Both the position numbers and the translations under genes were made by a program. The notes below the pieces were generated by a model. It was not told the DNA's origin, ran no database searches, and worked only from the letters and a program-made list of their open reading frames with translations. This document shows, piece by piece, positions 1 through 11,884 of a DNA stretch of 64,000 nucleotides. Source of the DNA: Dendrocalamus latiflorus (lineage: Eukaryota > Streptophyta > Magnoliopsida > Poales > Poaceae); contig CM029632.1 in NCBI GenBank assembly GCA_017311315.1, positions 19,084,669 to 19,148,668 of the forward strand, in the 5' to 3' direction. Numbering within the stretch: the stretch's first letter is position 1; every line of letters starts with the position of its first letter.

Positions 1-264
1 ACACCCTATGTAATAAACTAAGAGCTCCTGTTTTATGCTCTTTTGAACTGAAGAGACGAATGATCTGAATAATATCTCAGTTTGAATTAAGTACCTACTA
101 AAAAGTACATACCAGTGCCTAGTAAATAATGAGCGATCGTGTGATCAGATGCTTATAAATATTTGTTGAGTAATGCTTACCTTAAATATAATAGACAGAT
201 GTGCATTTCGTATTTTTCAACTGGTATGTTTTATGTTACTAATTGTTTCTTAGCATGACGGCAT
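1..264. other. AT-rich flank, no gene seen
   Basis: No open frame or RNA gene can be supported here. The stretch ends at the 5-bp GGCAT target site (260-264) of the adjacent LTR element. Confidence 0.6.
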
Positions 265-380
265 TGTGACTTACATGAGGGATTTCAGAATATAATAACT
301 CCAATAGTGGAGATGTCAATATATAGATAACCACATGGGCCTCATGGGCCTATAGTATATGGGCCTTGATATACTTAACA
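265..380 (-). repeat. LTR, 3' copy
   Basis: 116-bp terminal repeat, TG...CA ends, matched by 2489-2602 with only a few differences and a small indel. That implies a fairly recent insertion. It sits next to the minus-strand polypurine tract at 381-390. Confidence 0.9.
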
Positions 381-393
381 CCCCCCTTCAAAC

Positions 394-1745
394 TCAAGGT
401 GAAAACGGAGGTTTTGAAGCATTGAGTTTGAGCAAGTGAAGCCGATGTTGCTCTCGAGTTTGTGCTTTAGTGAAAAAAATCTGCCACTTGCAGTTCTGAG
501 GGCACATACTGAAGAGCAATTGTTTTCTGCTAACAATGAGACCGAGTAAAGAAAGCATCAACGCCAATATGCTTTGTAAGTTCATGCTTCACAGGATCAT
601 TGGCAATTTGTATGGCTCCAGTATTATCACATAAAAGAGGTGTAGGAGCATAACAAGAAATACCAAAATCTGCTAACAACCATCGAAGCCATACAATCTC
701 TGAAGTGGTAGTGGCAAGTGCTCAAAGTTCTGCCTCTATACTAGAACGAGATACAGCCGCCTGCTTCTTAGACTACCATGCAAGAGGAGAAGAACCAAGA
801 AGAATGCAATAACCTGTGATAGAACGACGATCTGTTGGATCACTCGCCCAGGTGGAGTCCGAGTAAGCATGAAGATGAAGCGGACTTTCACGAGCATAGA
901 ACAAACACTGAGAGGATGTCCCACTTAAGTACCCTAGTACACGAAGCAAATGTCCAAAATGAATGGAAGTAGGAGCACTGACAAACTGACTCAGAATATG
1001 AACCGCATGAGCAATATCAGGTCTATTAACAGTGAGATAGGTCTAGTAACAGTGAGATAAACAAGGCTGCCCACAATATGCCGATATCGAGAGGGATCCT
1101 CAAGAGGTGTACCATCGTTAGGACAAAGTTGTAAATGAAGATCCATAGGTGTCGCAGCCGTTCGACTATCTGTAATGCCAGAGCGAGCAATAAGGTCTTG
1201 TATGTATTTGGACTGAGAGAGATAGTAGCCCTTTGCAGAATGCAACACCTCAATTCCTAGGAAATAACTGAGAGGACCCAAATCAGACATCTGCAATTGC
1301 TCACCAAGTTGCTTCTTCACATGAGAAATGTGTTCTACATCATCTCCCGTAATCAACATATCATCAACATATAGAAGAAGCAAAGTACGTCCACGTGGAG
1401 AGAGATGAATAAATAGAGCAGGTTCATGATCACTAGGTGAAAACCCAGCATCCTGTATCACCGAAACAAAACGCTCAAACCAAGCACGAGGAGCCTATTT
1501 AAGACTATATAGAGCACGACGAAGGCGACAAACATGACCAGGAGGAGCATCAACACCTGGAGGTGGTTGCATATAAACTTCTTCATGCAAATCACCATGA
1601 AGAAAAGCATTATTAACATCCATTTGAGAGATGGTCCAAGAAGAAGTAGCAGCCACTGCAATGAGAGTACGAACAGTAGTCATATGAGCAACTGGTGGAC
1701 AGATAGCAATTACCACAGAAGAAGTGTTGACTGTGCAGAGATATC
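394..1745 (-). pseudogene. Copia pol remnant: RT and RNase H, broken
   Basis: On the minus strand the RT begins near a [12 protein letters not shown] block, continues through [19 protein letters not shown] and reaches the YVDDMLITGDD catalytic block, then VGSLVYL. The RNase H part follows at about 990-560, ending with a DNTGAIQIANDPVKHELTKH block. Lesions visible are an in-frame TAG after the YSLK motif (about 1495-1497), a frameshift near 1040 where the RT frame stops matching, and further stops. Protease and integrase domains are absent, so the element needs partners to move. Confidence 0.85.
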
Positions 1746-2440
1746 ACGGTCAGCAGATGAAGAATTCACAAGCGGTGAAGCAGCACCCAACAGAGGGCGG
1801 TGAAGCAACACCCAACAGAAGCACCCAACAGAGGTCTCTTCGTCGGCGGAGAGCAGCAGCCCCGGGCGGATCTGACGAGGCGGACGAGGCGAGGTCGACT
1901 CCAAGCGACGGCCGAGACGAGGACCCCAGGCAGCGGTGCAGGAGCCCCGGGCGAACAAGGCCTCCAAGCGGCGACCCCGAGGAAGCGACGGCCCCGAGCG
2001 GTCCGCGTGGGAACCCCGGGCGGACGAGGCGGATCTCCAAGGCGGCCCGGCTGGAGCAGATTCCGGCGGCGACGAGACGGGCTCCAGCAACAGCCGCGCA
2101 GCGGCCCAGATGGAGGACGAGCGGCGGAAGCGACGGCGACAGCGGCCAGACAGCGGCGTTGGCCCGACTGGAGCAGATCCGACGCGGATCTGACGAGGCG
2201 CCACCCGGTGCAGAGGCGGCAGCCGAAGGATCCGCGACGGGCGACGGCGACAGGGATGGGCGACGGGGGACGAGCGACGGCGACATGGACGGTCAACGGG
2301 CGACGACAGCAGGGACGCCTGCCGAAGAAGTCGGGACGGGCTACGGCGGCAGGGACGAAGCCGCGACAGAGGCTTCGGTCGAGAGGCCAACTGACCAACG
2401 AGGCTGACTGGCCGGTTATATTTTTGGATCGTGGGAGGAG
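1746..2440. other. GC-rich insert replacing gag and the first half of pol
   Basis: About 700 bp of strongly GC-rich sequence made of short degenerate CGACGG-like units, open in several frames on both strands because of its composition. Near its left edge the phrase CACCCAACAGAG recurs three times (1787-1836). No domain was recognised in any frame. It could be captured host 5'-exon sequence or amplified low-complexity DNA. Confidence 0.5.
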
Positions 2441-2476
2441 GACTAAACAAATCATGACCTAACCCTAATCCATGAG

Positions 2477-2488
2477 CTCTGATACCAT
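2477..2488 (-). other. Primer binding site (tRNA-iMet type)
   Basis: Minus-strand TGGTATCAGAGC directly abuts the LTR that starts at 2489. This is the classical copia primer site complementary to initiator tRNA-Met and fixes the element's orientation. Confidence 0.9.
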
Positions 2489-2602
2489 GTGACTTACATG
2501 ATGGATTTCAGAAGATAATAACTCCAATAGTGGAGATGCCAATATATAGATAACCACATGGGCCTCATGGGCCTATAGTATATGGGCCTTATATACTTAA
2601 CA
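2489..2602 (-). repeat. LTR, 5' copy
   Basis: 114-bp repeat paired with 265-380, followed by the target duplication GGCAT at 2603-2607. Confidence 0.9.
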
Positions 2603-2607
2603 GGCAT

Positions 2608-2975
2608 GACCTACATATGAATAAAGATTAGTTGATTAAGAATCAGAAAAAAGAACAGCGATTCATCCCCACTTTAATTTTGAAAAATAGAAAGGCAAAT
2701 TTAGATAATTAATAAAAGTAGAGTATAAGAACATGATATACATATTTAGAATTTGAATAACAATATATAATCAAGTGCCCCATTAATTTTGAAGCATGCA
2801 TACATATACGGGCGTGGTTCTCTTATTTTTTGACAATATAGTTACCCAGAATACATTCCAAAAGGTCGTGCGATCATCTATAAATAGCACATATATAATT
2901 ACACCATTGGTTATTTTCTGGTCTAGCTGCAAGTTTGTGTGTGTGTGACCATATCAACTAGATTCATCTCCTCCT
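2608..2975. other. AT-rich 3' flank of the MYB gene
   Basis: No coding sequence. Lies downstream of the MYB stop codon (minus strand), so the 3' UTR and polyadenylation signals should be here. A short TG repeat sits at about 2934-2946. Confidence 0.5.
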
Positions 2976-5161
2976 TCACATGCACAGTCTTGATTGTGCT
3001 GGACCTACCGGTGTCACCAATGGTACTGATCGAGGTCCATTGTTTTCGAGGGCATCATCGTTCCATGTCATTTCCATATCTATCTCATGGTCAATCTTAA
3101 TAGCATAATCGATATGGTTGAAGATGCAGTTCATGTCGACATCATTGTCTATGTTGTAAACCTGATACTGTGCCTCCTTCGTGTCAAACAAACCATCACA
3201 CATGTCAATGGGAAAATCATCACAGGTAGGAACTACAAGTTCTTCACAAGAGTGAGCCTGGCTGTAACTGTCCTCATGTACGTTGAGTATTCCTTGGGTG
3301 AGTGTCATGTTGGTTGGGTTGGAATCTGGCCTCTTATCATTCATCTGTTCTGACTTTGGTGTGGAAGACGATGCCGGTAAGCATGGCGACAATGTAGGTT
3401 CTTGTGGAGCTAGAGGACCAATGGCCTTGCTCGGGCCAATTCCAAGGCTTTTGATGTAGTTTTGTAGAATGGTTCCCGATTTGGGGTTCTTGGAGCTAGT
3501 GCGGCTCTGCCTCCTTGCAAAGTGCCTTCTCTTTGTGGCGTTCCAATGATTTTTTATAGAGTTTTCTGTTCTCCCAGGGAGGTGTTTGGCTATTTCTGCC
3601 CATTTGTTACCAACTTCTTTGTGAGTTTGTATTAGAACAATGTCTTCCTCTTCACTCCAAGTATCTTTCTGCATGCATGTGGTTCTATTAAAAAAAAGGC
3701 TATTCCAAGCATGAATACTACAGACATATTTTCATGTCACAAACTTTTTTAAAAAATGGAAATCTAATGTCCATTTTCTTCCATAATATTTTCCCTTCAT
3801 ATCTTTTTACCCTTCGTGGATTTTTAAAGTTAATTAGGATAAATTTGGAAATCCGGATGACCGTATTGGTTTCTGTCTAATTTTAGATCTTCCCTTTATT
3901 TTTATGCAGCCCCATGCACGCTATATATCCTCCACCCCCCCCCCCCCCAGTTATAGATGTTGGGCTAATAACAATAATTGAATGTTCAAAATAGAGTATT
4001 TTATATTTTAGGCTGAAAATATAGACTAAGAGAAAGTAAAATGGCTGTTTCTTAAAAAAAGTAAAATGACTGAAATAGACTAAGAGAGTAAAATGTCAAT
4101 CTGCTAGCTGGGGGTGTTTATTACTACCATTTATAAAAATGCATTCAAATATCCAATAATTCTCTCTCCCCCCCCTCTCTCTCTCTCTCCCCCCATTCAG
4201 TTAATCTAATACGCAACCAAAGAATTTTAATTCCCAAAACATTTAGCGCATCCATAATGCATACACGCATTGCATGTGGTCCGGCCGATGACCTTCAGAC
4301 CTCACATGCAAATTAGTTTCTCTGACATTTAATTAGATTTTTATTTCATTCAAATAGGCTAAAGTAAAAAAAGGAAACGTCAAGCATTCCCATTTACTAT
4401 AGATTAAAAACTATCAAAATAGTACTCCACAAAAGGCAGTGGGGTGCACCTTGATGTTAGGTTTCAAATGGTTGTGCCATCTTTCTCTGCATTGCTTTCC
4501 TACGCTTCCAGGCAGCATTTGTGCTATGTGAGACCACTTCCTCAGTCCAAACTGTTCCACTAACCTCACCAGCTTCCTGTTAAATTTTGCAAGAATTTTA
4601 CACATTACAAGACTTGTAGAGAGCACAACTTATCTTGACTTCAACCTAAAGTGGAGCACTCTTACTTTTAGGACCAAAAAAAACAAAGCATGCACCGACA
4701 GATTTAATTTACCTGTCTTCTTCCAGAGTCCATTGCCCTTTTACAACATTAGCATTCCTGAGAGACTTACTCGAGGCCTTCTTTCTTGGAATGAGCATGC
4801 CATTCATCTGATATGCCTTGTGTGATCCAACGCCACCTCCTATGAGATGAGAGACCTCAGTCTTAGGCGTCAGCAGAGGCAGGTGATCAGATCCAGCATT
4901 TTGAATGATCGGCGAAGCGTCGTCGACGACAGCCTTCTCTGATCCTCCTTGTGGGTAGTAGCACTCATGATCACTACGATCGTAGAAGGTTGCGAAGGGA
5001 AATATAGAACCACCGGCAGGTGTGTATTCGTGAGCAATGCCTTCAAATGGATGATCAACAGGAAGGAGCTCGTGGTTGCCATTTTGCTGCACATAGGAAT
5101 AACACGGCATGTCATCACAGCTGATTCCTCCTGCAAGGGGCTGGAAGCAACTGAAATCCAT
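2976..5161 (-). CDS. R2R3-MYB transcription factor, MYB98/115/118-like, 3 exons
   Basis: Exons on the minus strand: 5161-4713, 4576-4450 and 3668-2976. All introns are GT...AG and the joined frame gives 422 residues. Residues 1 to ~140 form a variable N-terminus. The R2 repeat follows at about 142-190 (GQWTLEEDR, then KLVRLVEQFGLRKWSHIAQ and GKQCRERWHNHLKP, split by intron 1). The R3 repeat begins at exon 3 (KDTWSEEEDIVLIQTHKEVG, TENSIKNHWNATKRR). The tail is acidic and Asn/Asp rich. The regular Trp spacing and the GKQCRERWHNHLKP block are typical of the MYB98/MYB115/MYB118 clade, whose members act in female gametophyte and embryo programmes in Arabidopsis; that role is family knowledge, not shown here. 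No lesion was found, so this is one of two genes in the window that look functional. The ATG at 5159-5161 is the first in frame. Confidence 0.9.
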
Positions 5162-5820
5162 GGGGGATTTCAGAAGCTAGCTAGGTGTGGGGAGAAAGAG
5201 AGAGAGAGAGAGATTGAATGATGTTTCTTTGCTTGCATCTCTCAAGAGGAGACATTGGTGTAGCAGTCGTAGTATATCTAGAGAAGAACTTATGGCCCTT
5301 GAAGACCGCAAATTAAGGGAGTTTATTGTTTCTATTAATCGGCAAGTTAATGAGCCTCTTTTACTTTCATTAATAGATTACTTCATGTAAGAGAGAATTA
5401 AACGCCCACTATTCGCAAACGTGGCACACACCAGCCATGCATTGGCAATATGCACAATGCTAGTCATGCAGATATTAAAATTGTAGTGCACGGCATGTGA
5501 TGTGATGTGTATAACACATTGAATTGTAGATTTCTCCCCTAGTGCGTGAACCTTCAAAATGCAATCCACTGGTTATCATGTTAATTATTTTGTTACAAAA
5601 GAAGTCCTTTCCTTGGCCCCCAGTATCTACAAGCACCGAAGAGTTATTAGCAAGGCTTGAACACAATGCTTTCATTTCCCTTGAGGTTTCGAATGAATTA
5701 ATACATGGTCGTGTTTTAGCACTTAATTTTTGATCTTAAGCAATGGCAAACATTAGGTTCTGGCTGGGGGCGTGCAACCAATTTGAGCTGAATACTTCTG
5801 AGAAGGATGCTTGATTAGCG
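5162..5820. other. Upstream region of the MYB gene with a GA microsatellite
   Basis: Holds the 5' UTR and promoter of the minus-strand MYB gene. A GA run at about 5197-5213 sits 36 bp upstream of the ATG and would be in the leader. No convincing TATA box could be fixed, and no other gene is visible. Confidence 0.5.
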
Positions 5821-5824
5821 CCTC

Positions 5825-6450
5825 TTAAATTGTAAACTCATTCATGAATGCCATTAACTTGCAGAAATCCCATGCCCTAAACAACTTCTCAACTAGTTTT
5901 GCAAAGATTGTATTTGATTTAGACTCTTTTGGAAGTGTCAGAAAAATCGGAAGTACTGCAGGTATTAGTGCGGTAGTTCCGCTTTGCGGAAGTACCACAG
6001 ACATAAGTGCGAAAGTATCAGGTTGAGTTGCGGTACGTTTTTTTCCAGAGAGGTCCATGTGAGGTCTTCAACGTGCGAAAATACTGCTTTAGGAAGTGGT
6101 AGTACCGCAGAGCGGAAGTACCGGTATGGTAAGTACGATACTTCCGATTTTCCTAGAAAAACAGGGTTTGGGGGAATTGAGTCATATATTAAGTTGGGTT
6201 GACCTGGATCATTAGATTAAGCGTGCATGATGCATGTCTTAACTAATATAGGTCAAATTGTGAAGAATTTGTGCTTGAAAATGATTTCTTTATCTTTGGA
6301 TGTATAGGGTCGCTTAGAGTCAACTGTGGTCAATAGCAAAAATCAGGGCTAGGCTCATGAGGAGTTGAGGCCCAAAATGATTGAGGATGCCGGGTGAGAC
6401 GGTGAGCTCAAGTATGGCATAAGAAAGGCGGGAAATGTTGAAGGCGGTGA
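5825..6450 (+). repeat. LTR-like repeat, copy A
   Basis: Shares long stretches with 7380-7930: the series of GGAAGTACCG / CGGTAGTACCGC units, then the AATTGTGAAGAATTTGTGCTTG and TCAACTGTGGTCAATAG blocks and the GGGTGAGACGGTGAGCTCAAG block. It stops abruptly after GTTGAAGGCGG (6447), where copy B continues. The inverted CGGAAGTACCG units suggest a gypsy-class LTR with regulatory palindromes. No coding frame. Confidence 0.6.
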
Positions 6451-6642
6451 TTCATACCATGTCAAATCAGTTAAGTTAGAATAAACTATTTTAATTTTGA
6501 ACTTATATCACTTTAAGATGACTCAATTATAGCTTGTTGGCTCTATTTAGTCTGTTGACAAGGCTTGGATCATTTCTGGATAAATTGACATGCTAAAAAT
6601 CCACTTCATTTCAGAATCATTGCTTATTTTGCTTGAGCTTAG

Positions 6643-6767
<125 letters not shown>

Positions 6768-7299
6768 CATGATCTGAATAGCATTGTCAGTTTATATGAC
6801 ATGGTGTAATAATTAGAAAGTCGCTTTGGATAATCTTTATGACTCCTAAATGTTAAAAATGAATAAAATACAGTCACTTCATTTAATCATGCACTGTCTT
6901 TTTCCATGTATCTTAATGATTCCATTGTCAAATGGGGAGAAAAATAGGTAAAAATGCACATCTAGAGCGTGATTTCGTGTTTTTGTACAAAATCTCGATT
7001 TTTAGAGCTTTTTGTGTTGCTATGATTTTCCATCACGTCTCACCATGACTAAGGTCAAATCGAGCAATTGCTCTTTCATTTAGACCTAGATTGAGATTTC
7101 CTGACTCATTTGATGGATATGAAGCTTTTTTGTGAAAAAAATAATTATTTTCATTAGCTTCTATCCATTTCTGTCTCAAGTGGTCATGTTTAGCTCTTTG
7201 CAATCTTTCTTTGACCATTTGGAGCTCTCTTTGCAAAATTCTTTCTTTCTTTTTAAAACCACCTCCAATTTGTATTTTTTTAAGGATTGCCAATGGGTT

Positions 7300-8960
7300 C
7301 ATCAAGGAAAGATTGAAGGACCATGTGAGAAAGTCTATGATATTATTGTGATAAACCATTGCAATGTCTGTGGAATGGTCAGTTGGTTTTGCAAAGTTGT
7401 ATTCGATTTGGACTGTTTTCTGGATGCATTAGGAAAATCAGAAGTACCGTAGGTATTAGTTCGGTAGTTTCGCTTTGCAAAAGTACCGTAGGCTTAAGTG
7501 CGGTAGTACCACTCGGCGGAAGTACCGGGTTGAGTTGTGGTATATTTTTTCCAGAGAGGTCTAAGTGAGGTTTTCAAAGTGCAAAAGTACCGCTTTGGGA
7601 AGCGGTACTACCGCAGAGCGAAAATACCGATATGGTAAGTGTGGTACTTCCGATCTTCTAAAAAAATAGAGTTTTGAAGAACTGAGTCATGGATTAAGTT
7701 GGGCTGACCTGGGACATTAGTTAAGGGTGCATGATGCATATCTTGGCTACTGTAGGTCAAATTGTGAAGAACTTGTACTTGAAAACGATTTCTTTATCTT
7801 TGAATGTGCAGGGTCGCTTGGAATCATCTGTGGTCAATAGTGATGATCAGGCTAGGCTTATGAGGAGTTGAGACTCAGAATGATTGAGGATGTCGGATGA
7901 GACGGTGAAATCAAGCATGGCACGAGAAAGGCGGAAAATGTTGAAGGCGAGTTCGAACAGCGGGATAACGTCATGTAGCTTGCACGGGCTAAGTGAGCCG
8001 TGATTCAGTGAAACCAGGACGAGAGAGACTTGGCGACACGTGGCAGGCTAGTAGTGCACCTACACGTGGCAAGCATGGTGATTGCTTGTAGTGGTTGGTG
8101 ATGACTGGGTCAAGTAAGGGTATTTTGACCAAAATATCAGAAACCATCTTGGATTAAAACCTCGGCGCATGGGCGATGTGTTGGAGATCGGTTTAGGTCA
8201 ACATGGAGCTGGTTGGATCAAGGCTAAAAATTTAACGGATGCACACTTATGCGCTTTGAAAAACGTGCATAAGTGAACTTGTGAGAATAAAACCCATGTA
8301 TGTGAGGTTAACGGGTTCCCCTATTGTAATAGTGGATAAGATCTATTGAGGGGTGTAGATAGCTGATTGTCCACCTGTAAAATGGGGTTAGGATGGAGAC
8401 ATATATGGTTAACTATCCAACTCATCTCTTGTGCTCTCTTCTCTAAGTTTAAAAGTTAAGGTTAGAGAGTGAGTACCTTGAGTGCTTTTTGTCCTCTAAA
8501 GTGAAGTGGTTGTAAAATCTACCTTCTCAAGTAAGCAATAAATCAAACGTTGTGCAACTTTTGAGTCTCTCTTATTTTGTTTGATGTGCTTGTGATTTTG
8601 GTTGTTTCTAATCTCTCCTATTCTCTTCTTGTGATCTTGTTGTGTCAAGGACGTGAAAGATATGAAAATAATCCTTGGAAATTCATCTTTATCCATCTAG
8701 ACACTTTGATAGCAAGATTCCTAAGAAAACTCGATTTTTGGTTGATTTTGGTTTCACCAAGTGATTTCTTATATTAAGGGTTTTTAGGTCGTGTTCTTCG
8801 GTGTTCTAACTTGCTGTGACATATGGGAATACATCTAGACCCATCTTGGTCATCATTCACCCGCGAGAAAGTTGTATTCACTGATTTTTGTTTTGACTCA
8901 GTTTTAGTGCAACCTTCTAACAAACTGAAAAATGTCACAACTTTGACCATGATTTTTATG
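7300..8960 (+). repeat. LTR-like repeat, copy B (longest)
   Basis: Begins near the GGACCATGTGAGAAAGTCTATG block, which recurs in copy C at 11907. It contains the GAAGTACCG palindrome cluster (7440-7640) shared with copy A, then a section shared with copy C (CTTATGCGCTTTGAAAAACG at 8249, TGGTTAACTATCCAACTCAT at 8407). The combination of A- and C-specific parts makes B the most complete copy of one element. Exact ends and target duplication were not resolved, so it may be a solo LTR. Confidence 0.55.
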
Positions 8961-10562
8961 ATCATTTGTTGGGATATGTTCTTGATATTCTAGAGTAGAT
9001 TCATGCAAATTTCATATCATTTGGATCTGCGGATCAAAAGTTCTCTCAATTTTCGTTTTTGAAACGAGGTTGAAAATACTATTCTTCATTGCCCTGATTT
9101 TTACTATAGCAAAGGTTAAACCCCCTTATACTAGCGGTCAGACTGTCGGGAAGGGTTAGCTTCCAAGTTAAGCTAGTTGGTTTGATGTTTAGTTAAAGAT
9201 TCTATGTTCTACACCTCTATAGATGTCTGAGAATTGAATCTTGTATATTTGAGAAAAAAATTTAAATTGGCACTATTTTACCCCTCTATTGTTATCTTCG
9301 TCCTTGTTAAATTAATCAACACCAGTGGTACGCACGTATGTCTTGCCAATACAGAAGAACACGTACGTACTCCAGCCAGTAACCAAACCTCGACCGAACA
9401 AAGGAGAGAGTTTTGTCGAGAGGGAGTAGCCCAACGGCGAGGACGTACGCGCGAGCACCGCCTCCGCGCTGGTGTCGCGCGGGACGTCGCCATCTCCGCG
9501 ACAACGCCCATCGCGCGGCGCCGCGTGAGGGGTAAAAGGCGCACGCGAGAGGCGGCGGAAGCAACCGGCGTTGGCGACGGACGGTTTCGACTCGACCGGC
9601 CGCACCTCACGAGGACATCACGCGCACGGGAAGTCCTTGGAAAAAGATACCTTACCGGTCCTACTTCTCCCCACGTTTCACTTGGAGTACCATTTCTCTG
9701 TCGTAGACAATCAAGTAGACAGATACTAGAGTACATTTCTCCCTGGGGTATCGGGCGCCGGTGGTCATATGCTAAAATTCATGTGATTCTTGTCATCTGG
9801 TGTGATCTCGTCTTTCTTTTTAACCTGTTCATGGTGACTCGGTAAACCTGTCAGGCGGAGAATTCTTTCGATGACGTAACTGCCAAAGTGGTTGCTGGCT
9901 TTGGCTGCGCCTGTGGAACCCTGGCTGTGGCTAGTGCTCTGCTGGATTCTGAGTGAGTATGTTTATGCTCTTAATATTCAGTCAATCAACTTCTTCTTTT
10001 CCCCAACTTTCCCTTTTGTGCTGACATCGGTAAAATCCCTAATGCTTAACTGCGCAATAGCGTTGTCATTTTTTAATTCCAGTGCACATAATTTTGCACA
10101 CTTATTTTACCATTCATCGACCTAAATGAAGAGTGGTTGCCTCTGCGATGGTATGGTGATTGATTCTGCAGAATATGGCTTTACCTTTATTGTTAGAAAT
10201 AATTTTGACTTCGAGTTCTAGACGTAGTCGAGTCCGTTTCCGAGTATAACTCAAGTTGAAGTTAGGTCCAATTTGAAATCCGAATCGAAATAGGAGTAGT
10301 AGCTGAATCGAAGACGTCTCCGCGTCCCGTGCAATGCTGCCGATGCCTCCGCGCAGCGCGGACTCTCTTCGCGCAGTGCTCGTGTTTCCTCGCTCCGTGC
10401 ATGCGGCTGGAACACGTGAAGGCAGAATCAGCAAGCACAGCGCCTGTGCCGAGCAAGAGAGACAAGACAGCAGACGGCAGCAGTTGCCGCGGATGGAGCC
10501 TAGGTTAAGCTCGCAACTTTTTAGCAAAGCTATCAGTTTGGTCTATTATCTTATGGTAGCAG
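8961..10562. other. Intergenic, GC-rich patches, no supported gene
   Basis: A GC-rich block at 9400-9640 and another at 10310-10500 give open frames on both strands without recognisable domains. A short exon-like stretch ends at a plausible donor (GAG|TGAGTATG, about 9953) but could not be linked to any other exon. Confidence 0.4.
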
Positions 10563-10731
10563 CAGTGGCGGATCCGGGAAAAATTTTAGGAGGGGCTGAA
10601 CAAAAGCGATACAACGACATAACTCTACTATACCCCTCCTACACCATACATTTATAGCTAAAAATTTATAGAGGGCTCCAAGGGTTCGGTAGCGGTAGGG
10701 GGGCTCGAGCCCCCCGCTGGATCCGCCCCTG
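10563..10731. mobile_element. hAT-type MITE, CAGTGGCGGATCC family, copy 1
   Basis: 169 bp with terminal inverted repeats (left CAGTGGCGGATCC, right GGATCCGCCCCTG) and an exact 8-bp target duplication GGTAGCAG at 10555-10562 and 10732-10739. An 8-bp duplication is diagnostic of hAT transposition. The same family recurs at 35525 and 41685, and as a decayed copy at 33380. Confidence 0.92.
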
Positions 10732-10739
10732 GGTAGCAG

Positions 10740-11880
10740 GTGTTATAACTAATTCTGTTTCTACTCCAATTAATCATAGGGTGGCAAGTGTGGTTTGCTG
10801 AGAGATCCTTTGGTTCCTATTTGTTGATGCCTTTAACATTATATAGTTCTTAAGAAGTTTATAAAGACAGGGTTATAGGACTTAGAACGTGGCACATGGC
10901 ACTTCCAGAACCAAGTTATATTTTCGACAATCCATGAAAATCCCTTATCCGGAATTGCTACCCTAATATGTTTAAATTTGGAAGTTTCGTTGCCCAATAA
11001 AACATGAGATCTATGGATGGTATTCTGATAACATGCGAGGGATCACACATGTCTTCTACACATAATTACAGCATGTCTGGCTAGCCTATGTCAGTATATG
11101 GCTTTGTAAGCTGATCCCAGGTTCCAGGGCCAAATGGGCAAGTTATTTTGGGTCTGTGCCTTCCACCCACATGGAAACACCACATAAGCTGCAGTATGTG
11201 GGAGTTAATTTTTGGGACTAATAAGCTAAAGTCAGATACAAGTTGGCTCCTGTACTAGGTCAAGCCCTTGGCATTATGTTGTATGCAATTCTGGAGTTGA
11301 CAGCTGTTGGGTGCACTTGTAGAAATTATTCACTGTGTAGTCTGTTGGATGTGTCTAAGTTATCCCCTATATGTCCCCCCATGTTCACTTCCTTTATGGT
11401 TTTAAATATGCAAGTTTATACTAGAATTTTGAATATTTTGAATTTAATTTTGTAAATTTAGATAATTAAGCTTGCTTTTTTAATCTTATTTATTTTTTAA
11501 ATAAACTAATCATTTGAAAGTTCAATATGTTAATGATAATATTTTTTACCTTAGAGCAACACTTAAAACAGCACAAACAAAGTAAATTAAATTACCAATA
11601 GATAATACCAAATTTTTTATGATGAAGTAGTTTATCGTCAGAATCATGATTTTATTCTAAGCACAATCCTAATGATACTATTTGTTTTAGCTCTTCCCTT
11701 GTTTGCCTGTTATGCATTTCACTTTCCAGGACGCAATTTGATGCCAACAGGTGCTACAAATCTCCCGTATCCCTATGACTGGCACATTCCTCCTTCTTAC
11801 TGGTGTACCTTTCACCCTCGAGCATATAACGGAGACAAATCTGCCAGCCAAACTAGCAACTTAATCCCATGGCTATTGGT
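10740..11880. other. Intergenic, no supported gene
   Basis: AT-rich. A short frame after a possible acceptor at about 11730 (YPYDWHIPPSYW block) reads like an exon but has no partner, so no gene is called. Confidence 0.4.
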
Positions 11881-11884
11881 CCTT

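Larger units (their letters stand above)
265..2602 (-). mobile_element. Small copia-type LTR retrotransposon with ~115-bp LTRs
   Basis: Two near-identical direct repeats (265-380 and 2489-2602) start TGTGACTTACATGA and end ACTTAACA, giving TG...CA termini. They are flanked by the same 5-bp duplication GGCAT at 260-264 and 2603-2607. Inside the right LTR lies a tRNA-iMet primer binding site read on the minus strand (2477-2488). Inside the left LTR is a polypurine tract (381-390, minus strand). The element therefore runs on the minus strand, is 2338 bp long and is structurally bounded. It has lost gag, protease and integrase, keeping only a decayed RT/RNase H part, and holds about 0.7 kb of GC-rich sequence instead. 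It is best described as a non-autonomous, TRIM-sized copia derivative. Confidence 0.9.

Noticed and set aside
1710..2462. Long open frames on both strands in the GC-rich block of the small LTR element
   Set aside because: Open in at least five frames at once, Arg/Pro/Ser-rich and without domains. This is what GC-rich, stop-poor sequence gives by chance.
7033..7359. 108-codon minus-strand frame, Lys-rich (RELQMVKERLQRAKHDHLRQ)
   Set aside because: Looks protein-like but matches no family I recognise and sits at the edge of the LTR-like copy B. It may be gag-related debris, so no gene is called.
9234..9845. 203-codon plus-strand frame
   Set aside because: The first half is AT-rich non-coding in character and the second half a GC-rich Arg-rich stretch. 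No domain, and opposite-strand frames are equally open.
9892..9956. Exon-like stretch reading FDDVTAKVVAGFGCACGTLA before a donor-like GTGAGT
   Set aside because: Too short, with no partner exon found within several kb.
11715..11880. Exon-like frame NLMPTGATNLPYPYDW after an acceptor-like CAG
   Set aside because: No recognisable family and no adjoining exon; may be a chance frame or a captured piece.
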